Shown: in pieces, positions 16,272-25,024 of the stretch
How the letters are laid out: every line of letters starts with the position of its first letter
How positions within the stretch are numbered: the stretch's first letter is position 1
Source of the DNA: Micromonospora sp. HNM0581
GTDB lineage: Bacteria > Actinomycetota > Actinomycetes > Mycobacteriales > Micromonosporaceae
Length of the DNA stretch: 64,000 nt
Assembly (NCBI RefSeq): GCF_012726175.1
Contig: NZ_JAASAD010000009.1
Location: 1-64,000, forward strand
Direction of reading: 5' to 3'
Program-made: the position numbers and the translations under genes
The notes under the pieces: generated by a model
Databases searched by the model: none
Told to the model about the DNA's origin: nothing
What the model saw: the letters and a program-made list of their open reading frames with translations, nothing else

Positions 16272-18350
16272 TCAGCCGGCTGCCGTGAGCTGGAAAGACT
16301 TGAGCATCTCCGTGTAGATCGGGCGGCTTTCCTCGAAGCGGGCGTCGTTGGAGGTGAGATAGAACGAGTAGAGCCGACCGTCGTGGGCCACCCCGTGCCA
16401 GATGCCGTGCCGCATCTCGTCGCCTTCACCGCAGGTGTACTCGAACTCGACGGAGGGCCGGCCGGCCAGTTCCTTCTCGACCGCGGCGATCTGGGTGTAC
16501 GGCTTGGCACACGAGGACGGCCGGGTCTTAAGGCCGTTCTCGGCGACCTCCGCCCACCGGGCCGAGGTACCGTTCCACTTCTCGTTGAGGATGCGCACCC
16601 GACGGCCGCTGTCCTCCGGGTCGGTGTAGTCGATGTAGACCCCGCCGGACGGCGCGGCCCGTGTCCAGCCCTTGGGCACCACCATCTGAATCCCCCGCGC
16701 CGAGTGTTCCTGCATTTCTATGCCCGGGCCCTCGTCCGCGGAGGCGGACGGCTCGGCGACCGGGACGGTGGACGTGTCGTCACCACCGCCGGCGAAGACC
16801 ACGACGCCGATCAGCAGCAGCACCGCGAGACCGCCGGCCGCCGCCAGCTGCATCTTGCGGGGCCAGCCCTGCACGGTGTCGATCATCCGGGTTCCGACAG
16901 CCTTCGCCCGGTCGACCGCACCGCCGCCGGCGGATGCCGGTGTGCCGTAGGGCTGGTTCGGTGCGGCCGGCCACTGGGTAGCTCCGTAGCCGCCGACCTG
17001 CTGCGTCGCGTCGGCCTGGCCGCCGTAGCCACCGACCCGCTGGGTCGCCTCCGACTGGCCGCCGTAGCCACCGAACTGCTGGGTGGCGTCGGGCCCGGCG
17101 AAGCCGCCGATCCGCTGCGTCGCGTCGGTCCGGCCGCCGTAGCCGAAAACCTCCGGCCCGACCCGCTGGGTGGTGTCCGCGCCGCCGTGGGCACGGCCCG
17201 GGGACGACGCGGCGCCGTGCTGCCCGGGGCGGGCCAGTGCGTCGGCGCTGGTGTCCTCCATCGCGGCGGCGCTGGCCGCGGCGGCCTGGCCGGGACGCTC
17301 GCCCCGGCGCAGTGCGGCCAGCCGGTCGGTGAGCGACTCGCCGGGGCCCAGCATGGCCGGGCCGCCGATCTGTCCGGACGGGGCCGGCTTGGCCGGAGCA
17401 GCCGGTGCGGGCTGCGGCATCGGCATCACGGAATACTGGTCGGTCATCGAGTTGACCCCGGCGGCGCTGCTGCTCAGCGGACCGGCCAGCAGCTCACGCA
17501 GCATGGCGCGAGCCGTGTGCACGTCGAGCCGGCGGGACGGGTCCTTCTCCAGCAGACCCATCAACACCCGCGTCAACGGGCCGCTGCGCTGCGGTGGGGC
17601 AGGCGGGTCCTCGACCACGGCGTGCATGGTCTCGATCGGGTCGCCCCGGTCGAACGGCGGCCGGCCCTCCACCGCGGTGTACAGCGTCACGCCGAGGGAG
17701 AACAGATCGCTGGGTGGGCCGAACTCCTGCCCCATGGCCCGTTCGGGAGAGATGAAGTGCGGTGAACCCAGCACCATGCCCGGGGTGGTGAGCTGCACGT
17801 CGGTGGGCATCCGGGCGACACCGAAGTCGGTGAGTACGCAGCGGCCGTCCGAGCAGATCAGCACGTTCGCGGGCTTGACGTCGCGGTGCAGGACGCCGAT
17901 CGCGTGTGCCACCTCGAGTGCGCCGAGCAGCGCAATGCCGATCTTGGCGACCACCCGTTGGGTGAGCGGCCCGTCCTCGATCACCATGTCGGCGAGGCTG
18001 CGGGCGTCCAGCAGCTCCATCACGATCCACGGCCGGCCGGCCTCCGTGACCACGTCGTACACCTGCACCACCGCCGGGTGGGCGATGGCCGCGGCGGCGC
18101 GGGCCTCGCGCAGGGTGCGTTCGTACATCGCGTCGCGGTCGCTCGGTGCCAGGCCCGGTGGGAGGACGACCTCCTTGACCGCCACGTCACGCCGCAGAAG
18201 TGTGTCTGTGGCCCGCCAGACCGTGCCCATGCCACCGTTACCCACCGCTGAGCGCAGCGAGTACCGCTCACCGATGACGGTGCCGGGAGTCGCGCGTCCG
18301 TTGGTGGTGGTGCTGACTGGTCCGCCGCTCCACGTCGGGATCTGAGTCAC
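16272..18350 (-). CDS. Receptor-type serine/threonine protein kinase (PASTA-less)
   Basis: A 692-residue membrane kinase. The catalytic domain (~28-290) has Gly loop VGNGGMGTVW, Lys59 (VAVKE), Glu82 in the C-helix, HRD 155-157 and DFG 175-177. A disordered juxtamembrane region with 13-residue TQ repeats follows, then a membrane segment near 500-520 (GGLAVLLLIGVVVFAG), then a ~140-residue outside domain with MVVPKGWTRA and two cysteines (SSCAKP, EYTCGEG). The outside domain resembles that of the second kinase in this window (38.5 kb); neither has PASTA repeats. It probably senses an envelope signal and phosphorylates cytoplasmic proteins. Start is GTG at 18350. Confidence 0.93.
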   Translation of the reverse strand: MTQIPTWSGGPVSTTTNGRATPGTVIGERYSLRSAVGNGGMGTVWRATDTLLRRDVAVKEVVLPPGLAPSDRDAMYERTLREARAAAAIAHPAVVQVYDVVTEAGRPWIVMELLDARSLADMVIEDGPLTQRVVAKIGIALLGALEVAHAIGVLHRDVKPANVLICSDGRCVLTDFGVARMPTDVQLTTPGMVLGSPHFISPERAMGQEFGPPSDLFSLGVTLYTAVEGRPPFDRGDPIETMHAVVEDPPAPPQRSGPLTRVLMGLLEKDPSRRLDVHTARAMLRELLAGPLSSSAAGVNSMTDQYSVMPMPQPAPAAPAKPAPSGQIGGPAMLGPGESLTDRLAALRRGERPGQAAAASAAAMEDTSADALARPGQHGAASSPGRAHGGADTTQRVGPEVFGYGGRTDATQRIGGFAGPDATQQFGGYGGQSEATQRVGGYGGQADATQQVGGYGATQWPAAPNQPYGTPASAGGGAVDRAKAVGTRMIDTVQGWPRKMQLAAAGGLAVLLLIGVVVFAGGGDDTSTVPVAEPSASADEGPGIEMQEHSARGIQMVVPKGWTRAAPSGGVYIDYTDPEDSGRRVRILNEKWNGTSARWAEVAENGLKTRPSSCAKPYTQIAAVEKELAGRPSVEFEYTCGEGDEMRHGIWHGVAHDGRLYSFYLTSNDARFEESRPIYTEMLKSFQLTAAG
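16970..17192 (-). repeat. Tandem 39-bp repeats encoding TQ motifs in the kinase
   Basis: About five degenerate copies of a 39-base unit encode 13-residue blocks of the form (D/E)ATQ(R/Q)(V/I/F)GGYGGQ in the juxtamembrane linker. Each has a TQ pair, resembling the pThr-Gln sites recognised by FHA domains. The repeats could vary in number by slippage. Confidence 0.75.
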
Positions 18351-18555
18351 AGAAAAGCCACCGGGGGAAGTCGAGAGGGCTGGGACACAACCCCCCTATC
18401 TTGCTGGTTCAGACGCCGGATGCGAAAGCCGGCGCGGCGGACGTTTCCCTTACTCGACGGTACGTATGCGAACCCTCACCTCTTGTCGTCGGCGGCTCGG
18501 GCGGTGTGGGTAATCCCTCTCCCGGCGCCCGTGCCGGGCGTCCTACCATCCGGTG

Positions 18556-20139
18556 ATGAGTCAACGGCGGTCAAGCGAGTCCGGTTTTCCGATCAAGGGC
18601 GTCTACACGGCCGACGATCTACCCGGTGAGCTGGACCTCCGCCTCGGTGCGCCAGGTGAGTACCCGTACGCCCGTGGGGTGTACCCCACCATGTACACCT
18701 CCCGTCCGTGGACCATGCGCCAGTACGCCGGTTTCGGTACCGCCACCGAGTCCAACGCGCGTTACCACCAGTTGTTGCGGGCCGGCACGATGGGGCTGTC
18801 GGTCGCCTTCGACCTGCCCACCCAGATGGGGTACGACTCCGACGACCCGATCGCGCACGGCGAGGTGGGTAAGGTCGGCGTCGCCATCGATTCCATCGAG
18901 GACATGCGGCTGCTCTTCGCCGGCATCCCGCTGGACAAGGTCTCCACCTCGATGACGATCAACGCCCCCGGCTCGGTGCTGCTGCTGCTCTACCAGCTCG
19001 TCGCGGAGGAGAACGGCGTGCCGGGCGCGGCGCTCAACGGCACCATCCAGAACGACATCCTTAAGGAGTACATCGCCCGGGGGACGTACATCTTCCCGCC
19101 GAAGCCCTCGCTGCGGCTGGTCGCCGACACCTTCGGCTACTGCCGCAGCGAGGTGCCGAAGTGGAACACGATCTCGATTTCCGGCTATCACATGGCCGAG
19201 GCTGGTGCCTCGCCCGTCCAGGAGATCGCGTTCACTCTCGCGAACGGGGTGGAGTACGTCCGGGCGGCGATCGCCGCCGGGCTCGCGGTGGACGACTTCG
19301 CCCCCCGGCTGTCGTTCTTCTTCGTCGCCCGGACCACCTTGCTCGAAGAGGTGGCGAAGTTCCGGGCGGCCCGACGGATCTGGGCCCGCCTGATGCGCGA
19401 CGAGTTCGGGGCGAAGAACCCGAAGTCGATGATGCTGCGCTTCCACACCCAGACCGCGGGCGTGCAGTTGACCGCCCAGCAGCCCGAGGTGAACCTGGTC
19501 CGGGTGGCGGTGCAGGGGCTCGGCGCGGTGCTCGGTGGCACCCAGTCGCTGCACACCAACAGCTTCGACGAGGCGATCGCGTTGCCCACCGAGAAGGCGG
19601 CCCGGCTGGCGCTGCGTACCCAGCAGGTGCTGGCGTACGAGACGGATCTGACCGCCACCGTCGACCCGTTCGCCGGCTCGTACGTGGTGGAGGCGATGAC
19701 CGCGGAGATCGAGACGGCGGCGGACGCGTTGATGGCCCGGGTCTTCGAGCACGGTTCGGCGGTGGACGCGATCGAGGTCGGCTTCCAGAAACGGGAGATC
19801 GAGCAGTCCGCGTACCGGATCGCACAGGAGATCGATTCGGGTGACCGGGTGGTGGTCGGGCTCAACCGGTTCACCGTCGACGCCGAGGAGCCGTACGAGC
19901 CGTTGCGGGTCGATCCGGCGATCGAGGAGGCCCAGGCCGAGCGGCTGGCGAAGCTGCGGGCCCAGCGGGACTCCGCAGCCGTGGAGCGGGCCCTGGTGGA
20001 GCTGCGGGAGACCGCGTCGGGCACCGGCAACGTACTGCACCCGATGAAGGTGGCGTTGCGTGAGCGTGCCACCGTCGGTGAGGTGTGCGGGGCGCTCCGC
20101 GAGGTCTGGGGAAGGTACCAGCCGACCGATCGGTTCTGA
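18556..20139 (+). CDS. Acyl-CoA mutase large (catalytic) subunit, methylmalonyl-CoA mutase family
   Basis: A 527-residue TIM-barrel catalytic subunit of an adenosylcobalamin-dependent acyl-CoA mutase. Family motifs: [71 protein letters not shown] and [15 protein letters not shown]. There is no C-terminal B12-binding domain (no DxHxxG), so it needs a separate small subunit, which is not in the window. Tyr in RQY matches methylmalonyl-CoA mutases rather than isobutyryl-CoA mutase, which has Phe there (from memory). ATG at 18556 is six bases after TACCAT; GTG at 18553 is the alternative. Confidence 0.9.
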   Translation: MSQRRSSESGFPIKGVYTADDLPGELDLRLGAPGEYPYARGVYPTMYTSRPWTMRQYAGFGTATESNARYHQLLRAGTMGLSVAFDLPTQMGYDSDDPIAHGEVGKVGVAIDSIEDMRLLFAGIPLDKVSTSMTINAPGSVLLLLYQLVAEENGVPGAALNGTIQNDILKEYIARGTYIFPPKPSLRLVADTFGYCRSEVPKWNTISISGYHMAEAGASPVQEIAFTLANGVEYVRAAIAAGLAVDDFAPRLSFFFVARTTLLEEVAKFRAARRIWARLMRDEFGAKNPKSMMLRFHTQTAGVQLTAQQPEVNLVRVAVQGLGAVLGGTQSLHTNSFDEAIALPTEKAARLALRTQQVLAYETDLTATVDPFAGSYVVEAMTAEIETAADALMARVFEHGSAVDAIEVGFQKREIEQSAYRIAQEIDSGDRVVVGLNRFTVDAEEPYEPLRVDPAIEEAQAERLAKLRAQRDSAAVERALVELRETASGTGNVLHPMKVALRERATVGEVCGALREVWGRYQPTDRF

Positions 20140-20155
20140 TCCCGCCACTTCTCGC

Positions 20156-20174
20156 CGACGGGCACTGCCCGTTG
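20156..20174 (+). terminator. Stem-loop after the mutase gene
   Basis: ACGGGC (20158-20163), loop ACT, GCCCGT (20167-20172), extended by a G-T and a C-G pair, 17 bases past the mutase stop codon. Short but well placed. Confidence 0.45.
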
Positions 20175-20324
20175 CGCAGCGTGTCGAACGGGTGGTGCCG
20201 GGGGTATGCCGCTGACGGTGATCACGTGGACGCACACGGTGTGCGGGCGGGTGGCGGCTGAGCGTGTGAGCGTGCACGGGTGATCGTTGCTGTCGGTGGT
20301 CGGGTAATTGTCGTACCGTCAGTT

Positions 20325-20341
20325 CATTGGCGCGACCAATG
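20325..20341. promoter_or_regulatory. 17-bp palindrome CATTGGCGCGACCAATG
   Basis: CATTGG and CCAATG flank a five-base centre, about 270 bases upstream of the hydrolase start in a lower-GC intergenic stretch. It has the size and symmetry of an operator for a dimeric regulator. Its protein is unknown. Confidence 0.45.
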
Positions 20342-20611
20342 CGACAATTCGGATCGGCGACGATGGTTTCGAGAAGATTCTCGGTGCTGTCGGCACGGTT
20401 ACGCGTTGTAGGAGGTGGAGGGCGGATGGCGGCGTACGACCACGATCTACCTGCTGTCCCGTCCGCCTTCGGGCGCTCTCATCAGGGGATACGTGACGCT
20501 GCGCGGTCCGATCATCACCGGAACGAGGTTGCGCAGAGTCACCATCGGGGGTCTACGCTGTCTGCGGTTCCCGATGATCCATCCACTTCTAGTGATCGAA
20601 GAGAATTCGAC

Positions 20612-21871
20612 GTGACGAGTGCGTTGACGATGCCGACCGGTCACCAACTTGCGCCGTCCTGGCCGGATGCGCCGACCGGATCCCAACCCCTGCCCTTCGA
20701 GTTGGACCACCTGCTCGCCCTCCGGGTACCGGGCCTGGTCGCCACGCGCCGTCACATCCACTCGCACCCGGAGCTGTCCGGCGCGGAGTTCGAGACGGCG
20801 GCCCTCATCGCCCGGGAACTCTCCCTGGCCGGGCTGCAGCCGCGGCTGCTACCCAAGGGCAACGGGGTGATCTGTGACATCGACGGCCGCCCCGACGGTC
20901 CAGTGGTCGCACTGCGTGCCGACATCGACGCGCTGCCGCTCACCGATGTCAAGGACGTGCCGTACCGCTCCACGGTCGACGGGGTCTGCCACGCCTGCGG
21001 CCACGACGTGCACACCACGATCATGTTGGGTGCGGGCATGCTGCTCGCACAGCTGGCAGACCTGGGTGAACTACCCGGCCGGGTCCGGCTGATCTTCCAG
21101 CCCGCCGAGGAGGTCCTGCCCTGCGGCTCGCTCGAGGTGATCGAGGCCGGTGGCCTCGACGACGTGGTGCAGATCTTCGCGCTGCACTGCGACCCGAACC
21201 TGCCCGTCGGTCAGGTGGGCCTGCGGGTCGGCCCGATCACCGCCGCAGCCGACAACGTCACCGTCCGGCTCACCGGTCCGGGCGGTCACACCGCCCGCCC
21301 ACACCTGACCGTTGACCTGGTGGACGCACTCGGTCGGCTGGTCACCGAGGTGCCGGCGCTGGTCAGCCGCAGGGTGCCGGCGAACAGTGGACTGCTGCTG
21401 GTCTTCGGGCACGCCTCCGCGGGCACCCGGTACAACGTCATCCCGTCCGAGGCGTCCGCCTCCGGCACCTTACGGGTGATGGACCGCGACACCTGGGAAC
21501 TGGCGCCGAAGATCGTCTCTCAGGTGGTGCGGGACGTCATCGCACCGACCGGAGCCACCGTCGACCTGGAATACCTGCGCGGTCGCCCGCCGGTCTGCAA
21601 CGACGCGCGGGCCATCGAGGTGCTGACCGCGGCCACTGTCGCCGCGCTCGGCCCCGGCGGTACCGCGCAGACGCCGCAGAGCATGGGCGGCGAGGACTTC
21701 TCCTGGTATCTGGAGTACGTCCCCGGTGCCCTGGCCCGGCTCGGGGTCGGTCGCTCCGGGCCGAACGTCGACCTGCACCGGGCGTCGTTCGACGTGGACG
21801 AACGGGCCATCCCGGTGGGGGTACGGCTCCTGGTGCAGACCGCGCTCCAGGCGCTGGCGGCGGCGCGCTGA
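20612..21871 (+). CDS. M20 family amidohydrolase
   Basis: A 419-residue zinc-dependent amidohydrolase of the hippurate hydrolase/N-acyl-amino-acid deacylase type (M20D). Metal ligands and active-site residues: CHACGHDVHTT, the FQPAEE motif with its Glu pair, GHTARP in the lid domain, and GGEDFSWYLEYVPGA near the C-terminus. It probably releases an amino acid or amine from an N-acyl conjugate in the cytoplasm. GTG 20612 (MTSALTMPTG) is chosen on codon use. An 18-base hairpin directly follows its stop. No operon partner is evident. Confidence 0.88.
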   Translation: MTSALTMPTGHQLAPSWPDAPTGSQPLPFELDHLLALRVPGLVATRRHIHSHPELSGAEFETAALIARELSLAGLQPRLLPKGNGVICDIDGRPDGPVVALRADIDALPLTDVKDVPYRSTVDGVCHACGHDVHTTIMLGAGMLLAQLADLGELPGRVRLIFQPAEEVLPCGSLEVIEAGGLDDVVQIFALHCDPNLPVGQVGLRVGPITAAADNVTVRLTGPGGHTARPHLTVDLVDALGRLVTEVPALVSRRVPANSGLLLVFGHASAGTRYNVIPSEASASGTLRVMDRDTWELAPKIVSQVVRDVIAPTGATVDLEYLRGRPPVCNDARAIEVLTAATVAALGPGGTAQTPQSMGGEDFSWYLEYVPGALARLGVGRSGPNVDLHRASFDVDERAIPVGVRLLVQTALQALAAAR

Positions 21872-21889
21872 CACACCGGTGACGGTGTG
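21872..21889 (+). terminator. Stem-loop abutting the M20 hydrolase stop codon
   Basis: CACACCG (21872-21878), loop GTGA, CGGTGTG (21883-21889) starts on the base after the TGA. A perfect seven-pair stem. Confidence 0.5.
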
Positions 21890-21990
21890 CCCCTGACACC
21901 CGCGAACTCCCCACTCGGACGCCACATCCGCGAGCAGGTTCCGGCAGACTGCGCTCAGGACGTCACGAACCGACATGGGAGGGCATCACG

Positions 21991-22620
21991 ATGCGGCTCA
22001 CCAAGTACGCCCACTCGTGTGTGCGGGTCGAGCACGACGGCGCGGTCCTGGTCATCGATCCGGGCATATTCAGTGAGTCGGCGGTGGCGCTGGACGGAGC
22101 CGATGCGGTGCTGATCACCCACGAGCACCCGGATCACCTGGACGTGGCGGCGGTGAACCGGCAGTTGGAGCGGCGCCCCTTCCCCATCCACGGCCCGGCG
22201 TCGCTGGCCGGCGCGCTCGGCGACGCGGCTGACCTGCTGCGCCCGGTGACCCCCGGGGAGTCGTTCACCGCAGCCACGATCCCGGTGAGCGCCCACGGTG
22301 GCCGGCACGCCGTGATCCACCCTGACATTCCCGTGATCGACAACCTCGGCTACCTGCTCGACGGCGTCGTCTACCACCCCGGCGACGCCCTCTTCGTGCC
22401 GGACATCCAGGTCGACACCCTCTTCGCTCCGATACACGCCCCCTGGTCGAAGTTCTCCGAGGTGGTCGCATTCATCCGGGCGGTGGCACCGCGTCGGGTC
22501 TTCGCTTTGCACGACGCGCTGCTCAACGACAACGGCTACACGGTGCTCGACCGGCAGTACACGGCGCTGTCCGGCAGCGAGTACCAGCGGCTGGAGCCGG
22601 GCAGCCGGATCAACGGTTGA
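21991..22620 (+). CDS. MBL-fold metal-dependent hydrolase
   Basis: A 209-residue beta-lactamase-fold hydrolase of the UlaG-like/RomA-like group. The metal motif THEHPDHLD is near residues 47-55, HGGRHAVIH follows, VVYHPGDALFVPD supplies an Asp, and FALHDALLNDNG the last His. The start ATG has a GGGAGGG upstream. Cytoplasmic; substrate unknown. The next gene begins four bases after its stop, so the two are cotranscribed. Confidence 0.87.
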   Translation: MRLTKYAHSCVRVEHDGAVLVIDPGIFSESAVALDGADAVLITHEHPDHLDVAAVNRQLERRPFPIHGPASLAGALGDAADLLRPVTPGESFTAATIPVSAHGGRHAVIHPDIPVIDNLGYLLDGVVYHPGDALFVPDIQVDTLFAPIHAPWSKFSEVVAFIRAVAPRRVFALHDALLNDNGYTVLDRQYTALSGSEYQRLEPGSRING

Positions 22621-22624
22621 GCCG

Positions 22625-23560
22625 ATGCCCGGCCCCCCACCCGACCTCGTCGAGCAGCTGTACCGCACGCCGCCGGACCGGTTCGTCGCCGCGCGGGACG
22701 CCGCCGTCGCACAGGCCCGGAGCGCCGGTGAACCGGGCACCGCCCGGGAGATCGCCAGGTTGCGCCGGCCCACCGTGGCCGCCTGGCTGGTCAACCTGCT
22801 GGCGCTGGAACGACCGGAACTGGTGTCCGAGTTGGCGCAGCTGGCCGAGGCCCTGCGAGAGGCGCAACGCGAGCTGCGCGGTCCCCGCCTGCGGGAGCTG
22901 TCCGCGCAGCGGCGGGCGGTCGTCGGCGCGCTGGTCGGCGAGGTGCGCCGACTCGCAGCCGACGTCGAGGGCGCCCCGTCGGGCGGGAAGCTGCCGCTGG
23001 CCGAGGTCGAGGCGACCCTCAACGCCGCACTGTCCGACGTCGAAGTGGCCGAGCAGGTGCGCTCCGGGCGGCTGCTGCGGCCGGCCCACTACGCCGGGTT
23101 CGGCGAGGTGCCCCGGCCACAGTTGCGTCTGGTCACCGGCGACGAGGAACCGCCGCCCGGCGAGCCGACGCGGCAGCGGCCAACGGGCAGTGGAGCGCTG
23201 CGGGCCGAACAGGCACAACGAGCTGCCCGCGCCGAACGTTCCCGTCGCCGGCGGGCGCTGGCGACGGAACTGCACCGGGCGCGTACCGATCAGGAACGAG
23301 CCGAGACCGAGCTGGCGGGCGCGGTCGCGACCGAACGCGACGGGACGGTCGCGTTGGACGCCGTGGAGGCGGAACTGGCCGAACTGGAACGCCGCCGGGA
23401 CGTCGCCGAGCAGGAGCTCAGCCGCTCCCGGCTGGCCCGCCGGGCAGCCGAACGGGCGGTGAGCCTCGCGCGGCGCCGCGCTGGCGAGGTCGAGGCCGCG
23501 ATGGAGGCGTTCGACGCCGAGGAGGGGGATGCCGACGCCGCCCGTCGACCGGCAGACTGA
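22625..23560 (+). CDS. Coiled-coil hypothetical protein
   Basis: 311 residues, family not recognised. The first ~185 residues are helical (REIARLRRPTVAAWLVNLLALERPELV, then Leu/Glu/Arg-rich helices). A Pro-rich hinge DEEPPPGEPTRQRPT follows. Residues ~205-300 form a long charged coiled coil rich in Ala, Arg and Glu. No signal peptide or transmembrane segment. It begins four bases after the MBL hydrolase gene and precedes the SCO6745-like gene by 74 bases. Similar proteins occur as conserved hypotheticals in related actinobacteria (recollection). No function is claimed. Confidence 0.75.
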   Translation: MPGPPPDLVEQLYRTPPDRFVAARDAAVAQARSAGEPGTAREIARLRRPTVAAWLVNLLALERPELVSELAQLAEALREAQRELRGPRLRELSAQRRAVVGALVGEVRRLAADVEGAPSGGKLPLAEVEATLNAALSDVEVAEQVRSGRLLRPAHYAGFGEVPRPQLRLVTGDEEPPPGEPTRQRPTGSGALRAEQAQRAARAERSRRRRALATELHRARTDQERAETELAGAVATERDGTVALDAVEAELAELERRRDVAEQELSRSRLARRAAERAVSLARRRAGEVEAAMEAFDAEEGDADAARRPAD

Positions 23561-23634
23561 TCCTTCATGGACGGACCTTCGGGTAGATCCTTCAGGTACG
23601 CGGCGTCCGATGTGCCACACGCGGGCGGGACAGG

Positions 23635-24372
23635 ATGACGCCGGAGCAGGTCGCGGCGGCAAGCAAGCCGGTGGTGCTCACCCTCGGGGAGGCCTACACC
23701 AGGTGCCCGACCACGCTGCGTCGGGCGCGGCTGCTCGGCATTTCCGGGTGGGCGTTCTACGTCACCGGTCGGGCCGGTGCGCTCGGAGACGTACGGGCCG
23801 AGACTGTGGCGGCTGCGCTCGGCTTCATCGCCCCCGACGCGGTGGCTGACGGCTGGGACGCCGCCGCCCGCACGGTCCGGCCAGCTGAGGTGGCCGCCGC
23901 CAGCTTCGCCGAGTGTTGCCGGTGGGGCGAGGAGGTGCTCGGCGACCTGCCCCGCGTCGATCGACTCGCGAGGCTCGTGGAACGGGCCGTCGCGGCAGCC
24001 GACGCCAGTGCCATGCCACTGTTCGCGGCCTGGCGGGCCATGCCGTCGGAGGCGGCGACGCCCGGTGCCCGGGGCGCCGCCGGTCTACGGCTGCTCCGTG
24101 AACACTTCACCGGCGCGCACCTGGTGGCCGTACGCGCCAGCGGGATGACCCCGCTGGAGGCGGTGCTGGCCGGCCCCGAGGGGGCGAGCGGTGCGATGGC
24201 CTGCGGTTGGCCGCCGCCGTACCCGCCGGTCGGACCGTTGGTGCGGCGGCGCCTGTGGGCGGAGGCGATGACCGACCGGTTGGTCGCCCCTGCCTTCTCG
24301 GCGCTCGGTGCGGCCGACGGTACGGAGCTTGTCGAGCTGCTGACCACGGCGCGGACCCACGCAGAGCGCTGA
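23635..24372 (+). CDS. SCO6745 family protein
   Basis: A 245-residue Ala-rich, mainly helical protein of the conserved actinobacterial SCO6745-type family, often described as having a helix-turn-helix-like fold. Recognisable parts: LGEAYTRCPTTLRRARLLGISGWAFYVTGRAGALG at the start (in two pieces of the motif), DAVADGWDAA, EVAAASFAECCRWG, then ANSxMPLFAAWRAMP and the LREHFTGAHLVAVRASGM region. Cytoplasmic, role unknown. It runs convergent to the gamma-glutamylcyclotransferase gene. Confidence 0.75.
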   Translation: MTPEQVAAASKPVVLTLGEAYTRCPTTLRRARLLGISGWAFYVTGRAGALGDVRAETVAAALGFIAPDAVADGWDAAARTVRPAEVAAASFAECCRWGEEVLGDLPRVDRLARLVERAVAAADASAMPLFAAWRAMPSEAATPGARGAAGLRLLREHFTGAHLVAVRASGMTPLEAVLAGPEGASGAMACGWPPPYPPVGPLVRRRLWAEAMTDRLVAPAFSALGAADGTELVELLTTARTHAER

Positions 24373-24465
24373 AACCGGCCCATTGCGGGACGATCTTCCC
24401 GGGACCCCGGGGGCGGCGCGCGACGCCACCACGTCCGGTAGCAGACTGGAGAGGTGCGAGACGAG

Positions 24466-24921
24466 CTACGCCGACGCGGTGCCGGTGGGCCGGGAGCGCA
24501 GCTCGACGACGTAGTCGTCCGGCGCGCCCGCCTTCTCGGCAGCGTTGGCGATCTCGGAGAGGTACCAGGACGTGGGCAGTCCGCCCTCGTAGCCGTCGAA
24601 GACGTAGACCCAGGCGGTCACATCGCCATCCAGGGTCGAGACGCGGACGGTCAGCTTCCGGTACGTACCGGAGGTGACTCCCTCGATCTCGTCCAACTGG
24701 GCCGCGTCGTAGGGGTGGATGTCGTAGAGCGCCACGAACACCCGCTCGCCGGGCGACTCGACCACGGTGCTGACCGCCCCCTCCCAGCCGATGACGTCCT
24801 CACCGGCGAAGGTGAGCCGCCACCCCTCCAGCCAGCCGACACCCACCATCGGCGAGTGCGGGCAGTAGGCGCGCATCCGAGCAGGGTCCAGGTTCGAGCC
24901 GTAGGCGGCGTAATGACGCAC
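24466..24921 (-). CDS. Gamma-glutamylcyclotransferase family protein
   Basis: A 151-residue small beta-barrel enzyme. AAYGSNLDPARMRAYCP is the family's YGSNL substrate-binding loop and LDEIEGVTSGTYRKL carries the usual catalytic Glu segment. The family cyclises gamma-glutamyl compounds to 5-oxoproline; actinobacteria lack glutathione, so the true substrate here may differ. GTG start, seven bases after TATCGT on the minus strand, so probably leaderless. Divergent from the LpdA-like gene 103 bases away. Confidence 0.85.
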   Translation of the reverse strand: MRHYAAYGSNLDPARMRAYCPHSPMVGVGWLEGWRLTFAGEDVIGWEGAVSTVVESPGERVFVALYDIHPYDAAQLDEIEGVTSGTYRKLTVRVSTLDGDVTAWVYVFDGYEGGLPTSWYLSEIANAAEKAGAPDDYVVELRSRPTGTASA

Positions 24922-25024
24922 GGCGATGACGATAGCCCGGTCGGCGCGTGGGGGAGAATACGACGGTGCGTGTCGGACACGTCGGGGAGAAGAAAGTCAC
25001 TGTGAGCATGGAGGAAGGGCGGTC

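Larger units (their letters stand above)
20140..20611. other. Intergenic region upstream of the M20 hydrolase
   Basis: 472 bases without a convincing gene. It holds a short hairpin after the mutase gene and a 17-bp palindrome (20325-20341). A frame continuous with the hydrolase opens at 20327, and ATG 20426 has AGGAGGTGGAGG upstream, but codon third positions here are far less GC-rich than in neighbouring genes, so GTG 20612 is preferred. Confidence 0.5.

Noticed and set aside
20327..20611. Longer N-terminus for the M20 hydrolase
   Set aside because: Codon third positions are far less GC-rich than in genes here and the peptide has no family similarity; a strong ribosome site at 20410-20421 leaves some doubt.
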